Assembly (NCBI RefSeq): GCF_000227745.2
Contig: NC_018012.1
Coordinates: forward strand, 3,717,412-3,781,411
Source: Thiocystis violascens DSM 198
Lineage (GTDB): Bacteria > Pseudomonadota > Gammaproteobacteria > Chromatiales > Chromatiaceae
DNA: 64,000 nt
Direction: 5' to 3'
Position 1 is the stretch's first letter. Each line of letters starts with the position of its first letter. The position numbers were made by a program, and so were the translations under genes. The notes below the pieces were generated by a model that worked only from the letters and a program-made list of their open reading frames with translations, did no database searches and had not been told where the DNA came from. Positions 50,393 to 61,599 of the stretch are shown piece after piece.

Positions 50393-52642
50393 ATGAACCA
50401 CACCAGACATACAGCCACCGGGCTGTGCCTGACTCTCTGTCTGCTGCCCCTCGCGATCGGGGCCACGGCCGAGACGACGCCCGAGTTGCCGATGGTGACC
50501 GTCACCGCCGATGAACAGGCACTTCCCGACCTCGGCGCGACCGCCACGGTCACGCGGCTCGATGCCCGCGCCGTGCGCGCGGCGGCCGGTCCGTCCGCGT
50601 CATCGCCGTTCAAGGCCATCGCCGACACGCCGTCGGTCAATTTCCAGAGTGCCGACCCCCATGGTCTGACCGAGGTCGGGTTTCACGAAACCATCAAGAT
50701 CCGCGGTGTCGGTCAGACCGGCCCCTCCTCCTCGCGCAACATCGATGACTTGCCCATCACCGTCAATCCTGGCGGCAGCAAGGGCATTCTGGATCTGGAA
50801 AACATCTCCGAGATCAGCGTTTACCGGGGCGCGGCACCGGTGAATAAATCACTGGGCTTCAGCAATCTGCCGGGCAAAATCAATCTGACGACGCTCGGAC
50901 CCCAGGCGACCGCCGCCAGCCAGCTCAGGCTGGAGGGCGGCAGCGACGATTTCAAACGGCTCTTCTTCCGGCAGGATACCGGCCAGCACGGACCCTTCTC
51001 CGGATTTTTGTCGGGGAGCCTCAACGCGGGCGACAAATGGAAGGGTGAAGGCGACTTCGAGCGGCAGAACCTCTTCGGCGGGATGGCCCTGGATGGCGGC
51101 GCGGCCTGGCAGGCCGAACTCTATGCCGGCTACAGCCAGGACGAGCGCCACAACTATCGCTTCTTCGATTACGCCACCGCCAGCAACTTCGCCAACTTCG
51201 AGCGCGACTGGTCGAACGATCCAACGCGCGTCGATCATTACGACTACAACCGTCAGGCATTCATCGATCGCTTCGTCTACGCCAATCTGCGCCTGCGCCT
51301 GGCCGAGGACATGCAGCTTTCGATCAAGCCCTATTACCTCAACGAGTCCGGCAACTACTGGTTCAGCGCGATCAATGCCACGGATGCGACCAAGAGCCGG
51401 GTGATCGATTGGATGATCGACCATGAAAACCTGGGCGTGCTGACCCGTCTGGACTGGCAACTGACACCCACCCAGAGCCTTCAACCGGGGTTCTGGATCC
51501 AGAGCCAGGAGCCGCCCGGCCCGCCATCCACCCAGCAGAAGTACAGGGTTACCAACTCGGGGCTGGTCTTCGATGGCTGGCAGATGCTGTCCGACAACGA
51601 TCCGCACCGGCTGCTGTCGCCTTATGTCACTTATCAGGGAACCTTCGACCGGCTCAACGTCGAGGCCGGACTGCGGTACGTCAATCTGCGCCTGGGCGCG
51701 CTCACCGCCTACAGCGCTACCGGCAAGGCGGCCACGCTGACGGATCCCGACGCCGCGCGCGCGGCCGGCGGCGTCGATCCCATGGCCTCGGCCGACGCCA
51801 AGACCTTCGACGAGTGGCTGCCCTACCTGGGCGTGACCTGGACCCTCGACCCCACGACCAGCCTGTTCGCCCGGCTGGGACGCAGTTACGGGCTGGATGT
51901 CAATCTCTTCCCCTATTACTACGTCCAGAAGGCGCAGTTCGTGCGGAAAGGCGTGAGCTTCCAGTCGCTCTGGGATCGGCTGGAGTTGGAGACGGCCAAC
52001 AACATCGATCTTGGATTGCGGCATGCGCGGGACAACTGGGATGTCGGCCTCACGACTTTTTACGCCCGGCACTACAACAAGCAATCCACCATCTACGACC
52101 CTGCCATCGGTGTGCGCTATCCCTGGAACGCAGCCGACGCGGACCGTTACGGGATCGAACTCGAAGGCAACCTGCGGATCAGCCCGGCCTGGCGCCTGAC
52201 CGGCAACTACACCTGGAACCGCTTCCGCTATCTGGAAGACCTCGCGCTGTCCTCGACCGCCACCATCGCCTGCGAAGACAAGCAGGTGGTGGACGCCCCC
52301 GAGCACATGCTCAAGCTTGGCGCGCGGTATGACCATCAGGCCTGAGGCATCGGCCTCGACGCACGCTATATCGGCGAGCGCTATGGCGACGTGCTCAACG
52401 AAGAGCGGGTCGATGCGGTGACCCTGGTCGACGTCCTGGCGCAGTACCGCCTGACCCGCGCGCTGACGCTCTCGCTGAATGTGCTGAATCTCTTCGACCG
52501 CGAATACATCGGCCCGATCAGCGCCGCGGACGACGCCATCGCCGCCTACACCGCCGCCCTCAACGGGGTGACCGGCAACGGTTCGACCTACCAATACGGC
52601 GCGCCGCGCACGCTCTATGTCGGGCTGTCGGCCCAGTTCTGA
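50393..52642 (+). pseudogene. TonB-dependent receptor with one in-frame UGA
   Basis: An outer-membrane receptor of about 749 codons. It has a signal peptide (LCLTLCLLPLAIGATAE), a TonB-box-like MVTVTADEQ, a plug domain (TIKIRGVGQTGPSSSRNIDD and ISEISVYRGAAPVNKSLGFS) and a 22-strand-type barrel. At 52343-52345 a TGA interrupts DHQA-stop-GIGLDARYIGERYGD. The same frame then continues 98 residues to a normal end (LYVGLSAQF with terminal Phe). Trp (TGG) is the likely original residue. Without read-through the last barrel strands and the insertion signal are lost. ATG 50372 is an alternative start. It may be a recent nonsense mutation, a sequencing error or a read-through site. Confidence 0.8.
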
Positions 52643-52658
52643 GCCAAGGAGAGCGTCC

Positions 52659-53366
52659 ATGCGCGTCATCACTCTCATCCTCACGCTTTTTCTGTCCCTC
52701 TCGGTCTCGGCCGAGCCGCTGCTGATCGCCGCCAGTGCCGGCTACAAAAAGCCCCTGATGGAGATCTATGACGCCTTCGGCCAATCCTACGGAACCAAGG
52801 TCGAGGCGATCTTCGGCAACCTGCAACAGGTGCTGGCCCAGACGCGCGACAGCGGCCGGGTCGATCTGGTGGTCGGCGAGCAGGCGTTTCTCGCCCGGAC
52901 CGGGCTGTTCGGGCGCGACATCGCCCTCGGGACCGGACGGCTGGTGCTGGCCTATGGCGCGCGGCGTCTGAGCGGGTATCAGGCGTTGACCGACACCAAG
53001 GTCGAGCGCATCGCGCTGCCCGATCCCAAGAAGGCGATCTACGGTCAGGCCGCGACCCAGTTCCTGGAGCGCAGCGGGCTGATGCCGGCGATCAAGGGCA
53101 AGCTGATGACCCTGGCGACGGTCCCGCAGGTCTCCGCCTATCTGGCGGCAGGAACGGTGGACGCGGGCTTCATCAACATCACCGATGCGCTGGGGCTCAA
53201 GGATAAGCTCGCCGGCTACGATGAGATCCCCGTCGACCTCTATGATCCGCCGGTTATCGTCCTGGCTTTCCCCAAGGATCGGCCCGAATCGGAAGCGGCC
53301 AAGGCGTTCGCGGCCTTTTTGGGCACCGCCGAGTCCAGGGCGATCCTGACCCGGTACGGCCTCTGA
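52659..53366 (+). CDS. ModA-like molybdate/tungstate-type binding protein
   Basis: A 235-residue periplasmic protein with a short signal peptide (LILTLFLSLSVSAEP). ModA family features are LLIAASAGYKKPLMEIYDAF at the N-terminus, VDLVVGEQAFL, IALPDPKKAIYGQAATQFLE and AGTVDAGFINITDA. The second strand motif differs from E. coli ModA, so molybdate, tungstate or another oxyanion is possible. A good aaggag site precedes ATG 52659. The permease gene begins at its last base (TGATG). Confidence 0.85.
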   Translation: MRVITLILTLFLSLSVSAEPLLIAASAGYKKPLMEIYDAFGQSYGTKVEAIFGNLQQVLAQTRDSGRVDLVVGEQAFLARTGLFGRDIALGTGRLVLAYGARRLSGYQALTDTKVERIALPDPKKAIYGQAATQFLERSGLMPAIKGKLMTLATVPQVSAYLAAGTVDAGFINITDALGLKDKLAGYDEIPVDLYDPPVIVLAFPKDRPESEAAKAFAAFLGTAESRAILTRYGL

Positions 53367-54031
53367 TGACGCACCTGCTCGACTGCGCGCCGAGCGCCCT
53401 GCTACTGAGTCTCCAGGTGGCCGGCGTGGTGCTGGTCCTCTTTCTGGTGGCCGGCATCGCGCTGGGCTACGCGCTCAGTCAGCCGATCCCGCTGCGCGGA
53501 CTGCTGGACGCGCTGGTCTCGCTGCCGCTGGTGTTTCCGCCGATCGCCATCGGCTTCTTCCTGCTGATGCTGTTCGGTCGGCAGGGCGCGCTCGGCGCTC
53601 CGCTGCACGCGCGGCTGGGCTGGGATCTGGTGTTCTCCTTCCCGGCACTGGTGCTGGCCGCCTTCATCGCCGGTCTGCCGCTGGTGGTCAAGCCGATCCA
53701 GTCGGCCATCGAGGGTCAGGCCCGCGAGCTGATCGAGGTCTCCTACACGCTCGGCAAGGGCCGTTGGGAGACGCTCTTTCTGGTCGTGATCCCGGTGATC
53801 CGGCGGCACATCGCCGCCGGTCTCACCCTGGGGGTCGGGCGCTCCTTCGGCGAGGTCGGCATCACCCTGATGCTCGGCGGCAACATCCTGGGTTCGACCG
53901 AGACTCTGTCGCTGGCCATCTACAATCGGGTGCTCGACGGCGATTTCGACTGCGCCACTCGCCTCTCGGTGCTGCTTGGGGTGCTGTCGTTGGGGCTCTT
54001 CACGCTGCTGCGGCGGCTGGGACGGCTCTGA
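53366..54031 (+). CDS. ModB-like ABC permease
   Basis: A 221-residue inner-membrane permease with about six helices (LLSLQVAGVVLVLFLVAGIA, LVSLPLVFPPIAIGFFLLML, ALVLAAFIAGLPLVVKPIQ). The EAA coupling loop region reads EVSYTLGKGRWETLFLVVIP, followed by GRSFGEVGITLMLGGNI, typical of ModB/CysT-type permeases. It overlaps both neighbours by one base and forms one transporter with them. Confidence 0.88.
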   Translation: MTHLLDCAPSALLLSLQVAGVVLVLFLVAGIALGYALSQPIPLRGLLDALVSLPLVFPPIAIGFFLLMLFGRQGALGAPLHARLGWDLVFSFPALVLAAFIAGLPLVVKPIQSAIEGQARELIEVSYTLGKGRWETLFLVVIPVIRRHIAAGLTLGVGRSFGEVGITLMLGGNILGSTETLSLAIYNRVLDGDFDCATRLSVLLGVLSLGLFTLLRRLGRL

Positions 54032-55173
54032 TGCGATGTTGCGATGACAATCTCGATGTTGGCCTCGAAGCCTCTCTCGACTTCAGCCGCCCCGGCTTTC
54101 GTCTGCGCCTGGATCTCTGCGTGCCGCCGACCGGCGTCACCGCCCTGATCGGCCCGTCCGGGTGCGGAAAAAGCACGCTGCTGAGGCTCCTGGCCGGACT
54201 GGAGATCCACGCCGCCGGTCATATCCGGCACGGCGATCGGACGTGGCTCGACCGCGCCCACCGAATCGATCTGGCCCCACGCCACCGGCGTGTCGGGCTT
54301 CTGTTTCAGGAGTACGCGCTTTTCCCCCATCTGAGCGTCGCCGGCAACATCGCTTACGGATTGCCGCGCGGCCGCGACCGGGAGGCGGCGGTCGCGTTCT
54401 GGCTGGCGCGCCTTCAGCTCGACGGACTGGCCGCGCGTCGACCGGAGACGCTCTCGGGCGGACAGCGCCAGCGCGTCGCCCTGGCCCGCGCCCTGGCATC
54501 CGAGCCGGCTGTGCTGCTGCTCGATGAGCCCTTTTCCGCCGTCGACTGCAGTCTGCGCCAATCGCTGCGGCTGCTGTTTCAGGAGGTGCTCGCCGACCGC
54601 TCGGTGCCGACGATCCTGGTGACGCACGACCTGGAAGACGTCCGTCTGATCGCCGACCGGGTCGGCGTCCTCATCGACGGCGAACTGCGCCAGATCGGAC
54701 CCACACATGAGATCTTCGCCCGGCCGATCGATGCCGAGACCGCGCGCGTGCTCGGCTGGCACAACCTTCTGTCGGTGTCGTCCTGGGATCGTCAGACGGC
54801 ACACGGAGCCTGGGGGGCTTTGCGGCTCGGGCCGCACGAGCCGAGCAGGCGAGCGGACGCCATCGCCATCCTGCCCGATGGTCCGAGACTCAACGCAGAG
54901 CGGGGCTTGCCGGTCGAGGTCGCCCGTGTCTCTGACATGGGCGGTTATCAGGCCCTGTTCTGCCGGTTGACCGACCGTTCGCTACTACGGATCCATCTGG
55001 CCCAAGCCGCTCAGTGTCCGGAGCCGGGAACCCAGACCAGGCTGGATGTTCCGGAAGACACCATCATTAGCTTACCGACCAGATGGCATGGTCCGATTTG
55101 TGTCGATCCGATCGGTTCATTGCCGCTGCGAGGATGCATGCACCATCCACTCGACACCGCCGTGCATTTTTAA
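54031..55173 (+). CDS. ModC-like ABC ATPase
   Basis: A 380-residue ABC ATPase. Walker A is GPSGCGKSTLLRLLAG, the Q-loop lies in VGLLFQEYALFPHLSVAGNI, the signature is LSGGQRQRVALARAL, Walker B is AVLLLDEPFSAVD and the switch is VTHD. Beyond about residue 240 lies a C-terminal extension (about 140 residues) in the position of the TOBE/Mop oxyanion-binding domain; its later part is not clearly recognisable. It is the last gene of the exbB-to-mod series and overlaps the 3' end of the convergent gene at 55170 by four bases. Confidence 0.88.
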   Translation: MRCCDDNLDVGLEASLDFSRPGFRLRLDLCVPPTGVTALIGPSGCGKSTLLRLLAGLEIHAAGHIRHGDRTWLDRAHRIDLAPRHRRVGLLFQEYALFPHLSVAGNIAYGLPRGRDREAAVAFWLARLQLDGLAARRPETLSGGQRQRVALARALASEPAVLLLDEPFSAVDCSLRQSLRLLFQEVLADRSVPTILVTHDLEDVRLIADRVGVLIDGELRQIGPTHEIFARPIDAETARVLGWHNLLSVSSWDRQTAHGAWGALRLGPHEPSRRADAIAILPDGPRLNAERGLPVEVARVSDMGGYQALFCRLTDRSLLRIHLAQAAQCPEPGTQTRLDVPEDTIISLPTRWHGPICVDPIGSLPLRGCMHHPLDTAVHF

Positions 55174-55829
55174 TCGCGCACGTAAAAATGACGCCATCCA
55201 ATTCCGCTAGCCGCTCGCAGCAGGTCGAATAGCGCGTCGGTTGGCGTGGCCTCCCCCGGAAAGATCTCTTCAATCAAAATCGTCCGCCGTCCGAATCCGC
55301 CCTGTTCCTTCCAGTCCCATTGCCAGGGCGGACGGGTCGCGCCGCAGCTTGGGCAGGGGACGCACAGATCCGGCTGGTTCGCCCACTGCGCCGTGCGTTC
55401 GCGCCAGTTCTCCAGCCGCCCGCGGCAGTCCCGGCAGCGCGGAGGCCGCGTGTTGCGTCCGGCGTACAGTTGCGGATGGGGCGCGAGCGGCGGAAAACGA
55501 AGATGGCAGAAAGGTGCGAGCGGATCGGGCGCGGTCGCGATCCTGACCGCGCAGCCCGTAAAGGACACCAGACTCAGAAAACCGTCGCCGATACGGTAGG
55601 CACAGTCGCGAGGCCCCGTCCCAAGCCTGTTTGACCGTTCATCCAGCCGCGCACCGATCAAGTCCGCGCGTGCCATGGCCGCGATCAGTTTCTCGCCGTC
55701 CGGGCTGGCGCTGGGATCCTCGGTCGTCAGAATTAGTCGACCGGTATGGTTGGCGATCATGGCACCCGACCGAGCGGACGTCATGGCGTCATCCAGGGGG
55801 CCGCCGTCGCGGTCGAAATCAATGGTCAT
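55170..55829 (-). CDS. zinc-ribbon protein of unknown function
   Basis: A 219-residue cytoplasmic protein. Two cysteine pairs, PPRCRDCRGRL and CVPCPSCGATRPP, suggest a zinc ribbon near residues 130-170. The N-terminal part (GAMIANHTGRLILTTEDPSA) and the C-terminal LIEEIFPGEATPTDALFDLL are not recognised. Its ATG (55829) lies inside the end of the upstream regulator gene (11-base overlap), so the two form an operon. The 3' 161 bp are duplicated at 45631-45791. Confidence 0.7.
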   Translation of the reverse strand: MTIDFDRDGGPLDDAMTSARSGAMIANHTGRLILTTEDPSASPDGEKLIAAMARADLIGARLDERSNRLGTGPRDCAYRIGDGFLSLVSFTGCAVRIATAPDPLAPFCHLRFPPLAPHPQLYAGRNTRPPRCRDCRGRLENWRERTAQWANQPDLCVPCPSCGATRPPWQWDWKEQGGFGRRTILIEEIFPGEATPTDALFDLLRAASGIGWRHFYVRD

Positions 55830-57924
55830 CGGACGAATGCTGAAAGTCGAAGCTCAACTCAGCGCTCGGGATTTGCAGAAAATTCCCCTGAAGGTAATCC
55901 GGCCGGCAATTCCAGACGCGGGCGATGGTATCCGGATCCTCGATGCCGGCGGCGATCACGGCGATGCCCTGCTCGCGCAGGCGCTCGATCAGATCGATCA
56001 ATTGCCCCTGCTCGGTGTTGTGAATGGTCTGGAACGACAGCTTCGCGAACGTCGCCCCAAGTCTGCCGAGCAAGGCCACCTCTTCCGGAGTCCCGGAAAC
56101 ATTCGCCACGCAGATCTGGACGCCATAGGTGAGCAAACGCTCCAGCACGGGGATCGCGGCGAGGATGTTCCGATGCAGATCGCTCATCTGGAATTCAAGC
56201 AGCGGACTCGACTGGATCAGGTCGCGCTGGACGACCTGATCGCGGAACCAGGGGAGCCACTCGGGTTCCGCCAGGGTGCCGATGGTTTGATGCACCAGGA
56301 GCCGCAGTTTCGGGTTGCCCCGCGCGCCATTGCAGGGCTGGCGCTGGCGGTCCATGACCTCCAATGCCCGTTCCAGCACCCAGCGGTCGACGCGCGGCAT
56401 CAGCTTGCCGCGCGTCGCGACGGACAGAAAATCGGCCGGCTGGATCTGTTCGCCGTCCAGCGTTCGGAGCCTGATCTGTGCCTCGTAAAGTTCGCCTTCG
56501 CCTGGGACGCGCGGCATGAGCGGCTGAAACAGCAGGATCAGGCCGTTCTGGGCGAGCGCGGCGACGATCAGCCGTTGAATCATCGCGTCGGATTCGGGCA
56601 CCCCGTCGGACACCACCGACGGCGTCCAGACACGGAACCGATTGCCGCCGGCTCGCCGGGCGCTGACCGCCGCCTTCTCTCCCCTGGAGATCATGGCGAT
56701 GGCGTCCCCGGCGCTCGGCAGAAAGAGTCCGATCCCGAGACTGACCGTGATGCCGATTTCCTGCGCCGGTTTCTCCGGCTTGACCTGCGCCAGCAGCGCG
56801 CACAGCTTTCTGGCCAGATCCTGTAATTGCATCCGGTTTTCCCGCTGTGCGATCAGCCCATAGCGGCAGTCGTCCAGGCGCGTCGCGCTTTCGCGGGCGG
56901 TCATGTGATGACTGATCTGAATTTCCATCTGGCGCAGCATCTTCTCGACGCGGCCGAGACCCAGTGCCGCAAGGATGCGTGGATAGTCGTCGATCTCGAT
57001 GACCAGCAGTCCACGGCCCTCGCTCTCGATGGCTCCGGAACGGCTGATCCGGTCCAGGTGCCGCATGAAGACATCGCGGGGCAGGAAGCCGTTGGCGCTC
57101 TCGCGGCGATTGTCCAGGGTGTGCCGGTCCTGCAGCCAGCGCGACATCCGGATGCGGTGTTCGACGGCGCCGATCAACTGTTTGCGACGAACCGGTTTGG
57201 CGATGAAGCCGTCGCCGCCCGCCTTGAGCGCCTCCAGTTGCTTGTCGAGATCGGTTTCCGCCGAAAGAAAGAGGATGGGGATTCCAAAGAGTTCGTCATG
57301 ATCGCGAATGATGGCGGCCATTTCGGCGCCGGTCGCGCCTGGCATGTAAAGATCCATGAGGATCAGGTTGGGCCGGAACGCCTGCATCCGGCCCAGGAGT
57401 TTCATCGGATCCTCGACCACCAGCGTCTCCATGCCGGCATTCGCCAACAGGACCGCAATATATTTGGCCTGGGCCGGATCGTCCTCGGCCACGAGGATGC
57501 GATAACGGCTCGTCTCGACCACGCCGCACATCCGGATGATCCGACTGGCCAGGCGGCGGGGCGGAACCGGTGCCACCACATAGCTGTTGGCGCCCGCGCG
57601 CATGGCCGCCAGCCGATGCGCCAGGGTCTCGTCGCCGGCCTTGCGGCTGGCGATACAGATCACGCCAGGACGCTGCCGAACGGCGAGAAAGAGTCCGTCG
57701 AGAAAGCGTTCCAACCCGCTGGCTCCGGCGATGTGGGTCATGTCGAGCAGCAGGGCGGCCGGCGGCGCGCGCCCGAATGCCTGTGACAGGTCGGCGAGGC
57801 TGGCGAAGGCCGTCAGATGTAAGTCTCTTGGTTCGAGCAGAGGCGCCAAGTCGGTCAGCAAGCCCTGATCGGCCCCGAGATAATAGACGCGGCGGCCAGT
57901 TTCCGCGAGGGTGAGAGGTGTCAT
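55819..57924 (-). CDS. response regulator with degenerate GGDEF and EAL domains
   Basis: A 701-residue protein with four domains. Residues 1-130 look like a divergent receiver (YYLGADQGLLTDLAPLLEPR, ALLLDMTHI). Residues 140-265 are a standard receiver (YRILVAEDDPAQAKYIAVLL, LILMDLYMPGATGAEMAAII with the phosphorylatable Asp, and a KPV Lys). Residues 290-440 form a GGDEF-type domain in which the motif is lost (TRLDDCRYGLIAQ). Residues 450-695 form an EAL-type domain whose EAL reads EAQ (LYEAQIRLRTLDG). It therefore probably binds rather than makes or breaks c-di-GMP. No sensor kinase is adjacent. The downstream zinc-ribbon gene overlaps by 11 bases. Confidence 0.85.
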   Translation of the reverse strand: MTPLTLAETGRRVYYLGADQGLLTDLAPLLEPRDLHLTAFASLADLSQAFGRAPPAALLLDMTHIAGASGLERFLDGLFLAVRQRPGVICIASRKAGDETLAHRLAAMRAGANSYVVAPVPPRRLASRIIRMCGVVETSRYRILVAEDDPAQAKYIAVLLANAGMETLVVEDPMKLLGRMQAFRPNLILMDLYMPGATGAEMAAIIRDHDELFGIPILFLSAETDLDKQLEALKAGGDGFIAKPVRRKQLIGAVEHRIRMSRWLQDRHTLDNRRESANGFLPRDVFMRHLDRISRSGAIESEGRGLLVIEIDDYPRILAALGLGRVEKMLRQMEIQISHHMTARESATRLDDCRYGLIAQRENRMQLQDLARKLCALLAQVKPEKPAQEIGITVSLGIGLFLPSAGDAIAMISRGEKAAVSARRAGGNRFRVWTPSVVSDGVPESDAMIQRLIVAALAQNGLILLFQPLMPRVPGEGELYEAQIRLRTLDGEQIQPADFLSVATRGKLMPRVDRWVLERALEVMDRQRQPCNGARGNPKLRLLVHQTIGTLAEPEWLPWFRDQVVQRDLIQSSPLLEFQMSDLHRNILAAIPVLERLLTYGVQICVANVSGTPEEVALLGRLGATFAKLSFQTIHNTEQGQLIDLIERLREQGIAVIAAGIEDPDTIARVWNCRPDYLQGNFLQIPSAELSFDFQHSSDDH

Positions 57925-58089
57925 GGTCGTGAAGAACCTGTCGTCGGGGAACAAATGATCGCCAGCGATTTTCCTGTTGACGGAGGAGCCCGTCAGCATG
58001 ATGAAACGCTGGCGGGCGTGACGCAATCCGGACGGGCGGGAATTGCGGTTGAAATCACCGTCGCCTTTCGCTAGTTTCAACCACTGTAG

Positions 58090-58242
58090 GCTGCTGGGGG
58101 TGCCCTCGATGACCCGCTGTCGCTGAAGCTTTGGTGTCTGGAGCCTGACCGGCTCAACCGAGGTTCCATCGACAGCTTGCGTGGCGGGCTGAGAAAAGAC
58201 CCTTTGAACCTGATCCGGGTCATGCTGGCGCAGGAAAGCAGG
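58090..58242 (+). ncRNA. TPP (THI element) riboswitch upstream of thiC
   Basis: The conserved parts are tgggggtgccc (58095-58105), gggctgagaaa near 58183 and the block ending accctttgaacctgatc, then ccgggtcatgctggcgcagga. These give the P2/P4/P5 core, and ctgct/agcag at the ends can close P1. Between ggtgccc and ctgaga lies an extended P3 arm of about 75 bases with tcgatg/catcga pairing. It should shut off thiC when thiamine diphosphate is plentiful. It lies 231 bases before the thiC start. Confidence 0.93.
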
Positions 58243-58464
58243 CGAATGAAATGGCACGAATGGAGAGAACGCCGTTGAGCGGGAATGCATGCCCGATCCC
58301 ATGACAACCGGGAGCGCATGGCCCGCACCGCGGCGACGTCTCCGGCATTCCCGTTTCCCGTCAGACTTTCCCCGCTGATCCGGTCGAGTTCCGGCCTGCC
58401 CGAGCGCCCCAGCCGCCATGCACCGATCGACCTTCGGCGCCCATGCGCCCCGTTTCAGCCTTGA

Positions 58465-60366
<1,902 letters not shown>

Positions 60367-60368
60367 AA

Positions 60369-61589
60369 ATGAAACTCCTTAGATTCGGTTGTGAAGGATA
60401 CAAGCCTTTCCGAACAAAGGTGGAGATTGAACTGCGTCCAATCACGATCCTGTTTGGCCGAAACAACAGCGGAAAGACCGCTTTGCTACGTCTACCAAGG
60501 CTCCTGCTACGCGCCTTGTCTTCCCGCGCACGCAGCGGCTTTCCCTTGGACGTCGATGAATTGACCTACGGCGAGTCCTTCCGCGATCTGATCCATCAGC
60601 GCTTGATCCATGGCCACATCAACTTCTCTCTGGCAATCGAAGATAATCATCGGCAAATCGCCCTGAGCGCCAAGGTTCAGAATATTTCCGAGTCTCAGTC
60701 GGGCGCCATCGCTAGGGGTGATTACCAAGTTGTTTCGCGCTTTCAGCTTGAGGAGCCGTCGCTACTGCTTGAATGGGAGGCAACGCGCGGACGCCCACCG
60801 AGTTATGGCGATTTCGGCAAGATTGAATTCCGGGGCTTGCTACCTGAGGCGCGTAACCATCAAAGGTTGCCCGGAGAGTTGTTCGAGGACTGGCGCCAAC
60901 GAATCCAGGATTTCGAAGAGCGGATTTCACATCTGGGCGGTTACCGCAAACCAATCGACCGTTCCTACGAGCGAAGCACCCCGCGTCCGATTGGGCTTGA
61001 CGGTGACGGAGCGCCAGAATGGCTTGCGGAGTCATCGGAACTGCTAGATGCGGCTGGCGATTGGTTCCAAGAACACATGGACGGCTGGCGCCTTGCCTTG
61101 GATAGCGCCGCTGGCATATTCCGCTGTGTGCTGCGTCGCGGCGAAGTCGAGATCAATTTGGCGGACGCCGGGGATGGCATGCAACAGCTTTTGCCGGTTG
61201 TTGTGCAACAACTCCTGCATCGATCGCAAGAATATCCAGGGTTCATAGACCTCGTCGAAGAGCCTGAATTGCACCTCCATCCGGCAGCTCACGCAGCCCT
61301 GGCCGACCTCTTCCTAGAGACCGTCTCGACCAGAAAGGGACAAATTCTGGTTGAGACGCACTCGGAAAACCTTCTGTTGCGAATCCGCCGACGCATCGCG
61401 GAAAGTGTTGCGGCTCCTCACGACGTAGCTTTGTATTGGATCGAAGACAAGAGCGACGGCAGCAGCGAGATCCGTCCGATTCAGATCCTCGCCGACGGCG
61501 AGGTCGATGACTGGCCAGAAGGCGTCTTCTCGGAAGGCTACCAAGAGGTGCGTGCCATGCGCCGCGCCGCGCGCCCGCGTTCAGACTGA
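60369..61589 (+). CDS. AAA/ABC-type ATPase with DUF3696 C-terminus
   Basis: A 406-residue OLD-like ABC ATPase. Walker A is FGRNNSGKTALLRLPRLLLR, the signature region ADAGDGMQQLLPVVVQQLL, Walker B DLVEEPELHLHPAAHAALAD and the switch VETHSENLLLRIRRRI. The closing ALYWIEDKSDGSSEIRPIQI and DWPEGVFSEGYQEVRAMRR are typical of DUF3696. Such ATPases act with nuclease partners in phage defence (OLD, Gabija, PARIS-like pairs). It starts only two bases after the thiC stop with no good ribosome site of its own. The TOPRIM-like gene follows after ten bases. Confidence 0.85.
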   Translation: MKLLRFGCEGYKPFRTKVEIELRPITILFGRNNSGKTALLRLPRLLLRALSSRARSGFPLDVDELTYGESFRDLIHQRLIHGHINFSLAIEDNHRQIALSAKVQNISESQSGAIARGDYQVVSRFQLEEPSLLLEWEATRGRPPSYGDFGKIEFRGLLPEARNHQRLPGELFEDWRQRIQDFEERISHLGGYRKPIDRSYERSTPRPIGLDGDGAPEWLAESSELLDAAGDWFQEHMDGWRLALDSAAGIFRCVLRRGEVEINLADAGDGMQQLLPVVVQQLLHRSQEYPGFIDLVEEPELHLHPAAHAALADLFLETVSTRKGQILVETHSENLLLRIRRRIAESVAAPHDVALYWIEDKSDGSSEIRPIQILADGEVDDWPEGVFSEGYQEVRAMRRAARPRSD

Positions 61590-61599
61590 GTCACTTTGC

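Noticed and set aside
50849..52684. 611-codon minus-strand frame opposite the TonB receptor
   Set aside because: Antisense shadow. Its openness says nothing about the in-frame TGA on the real strand.
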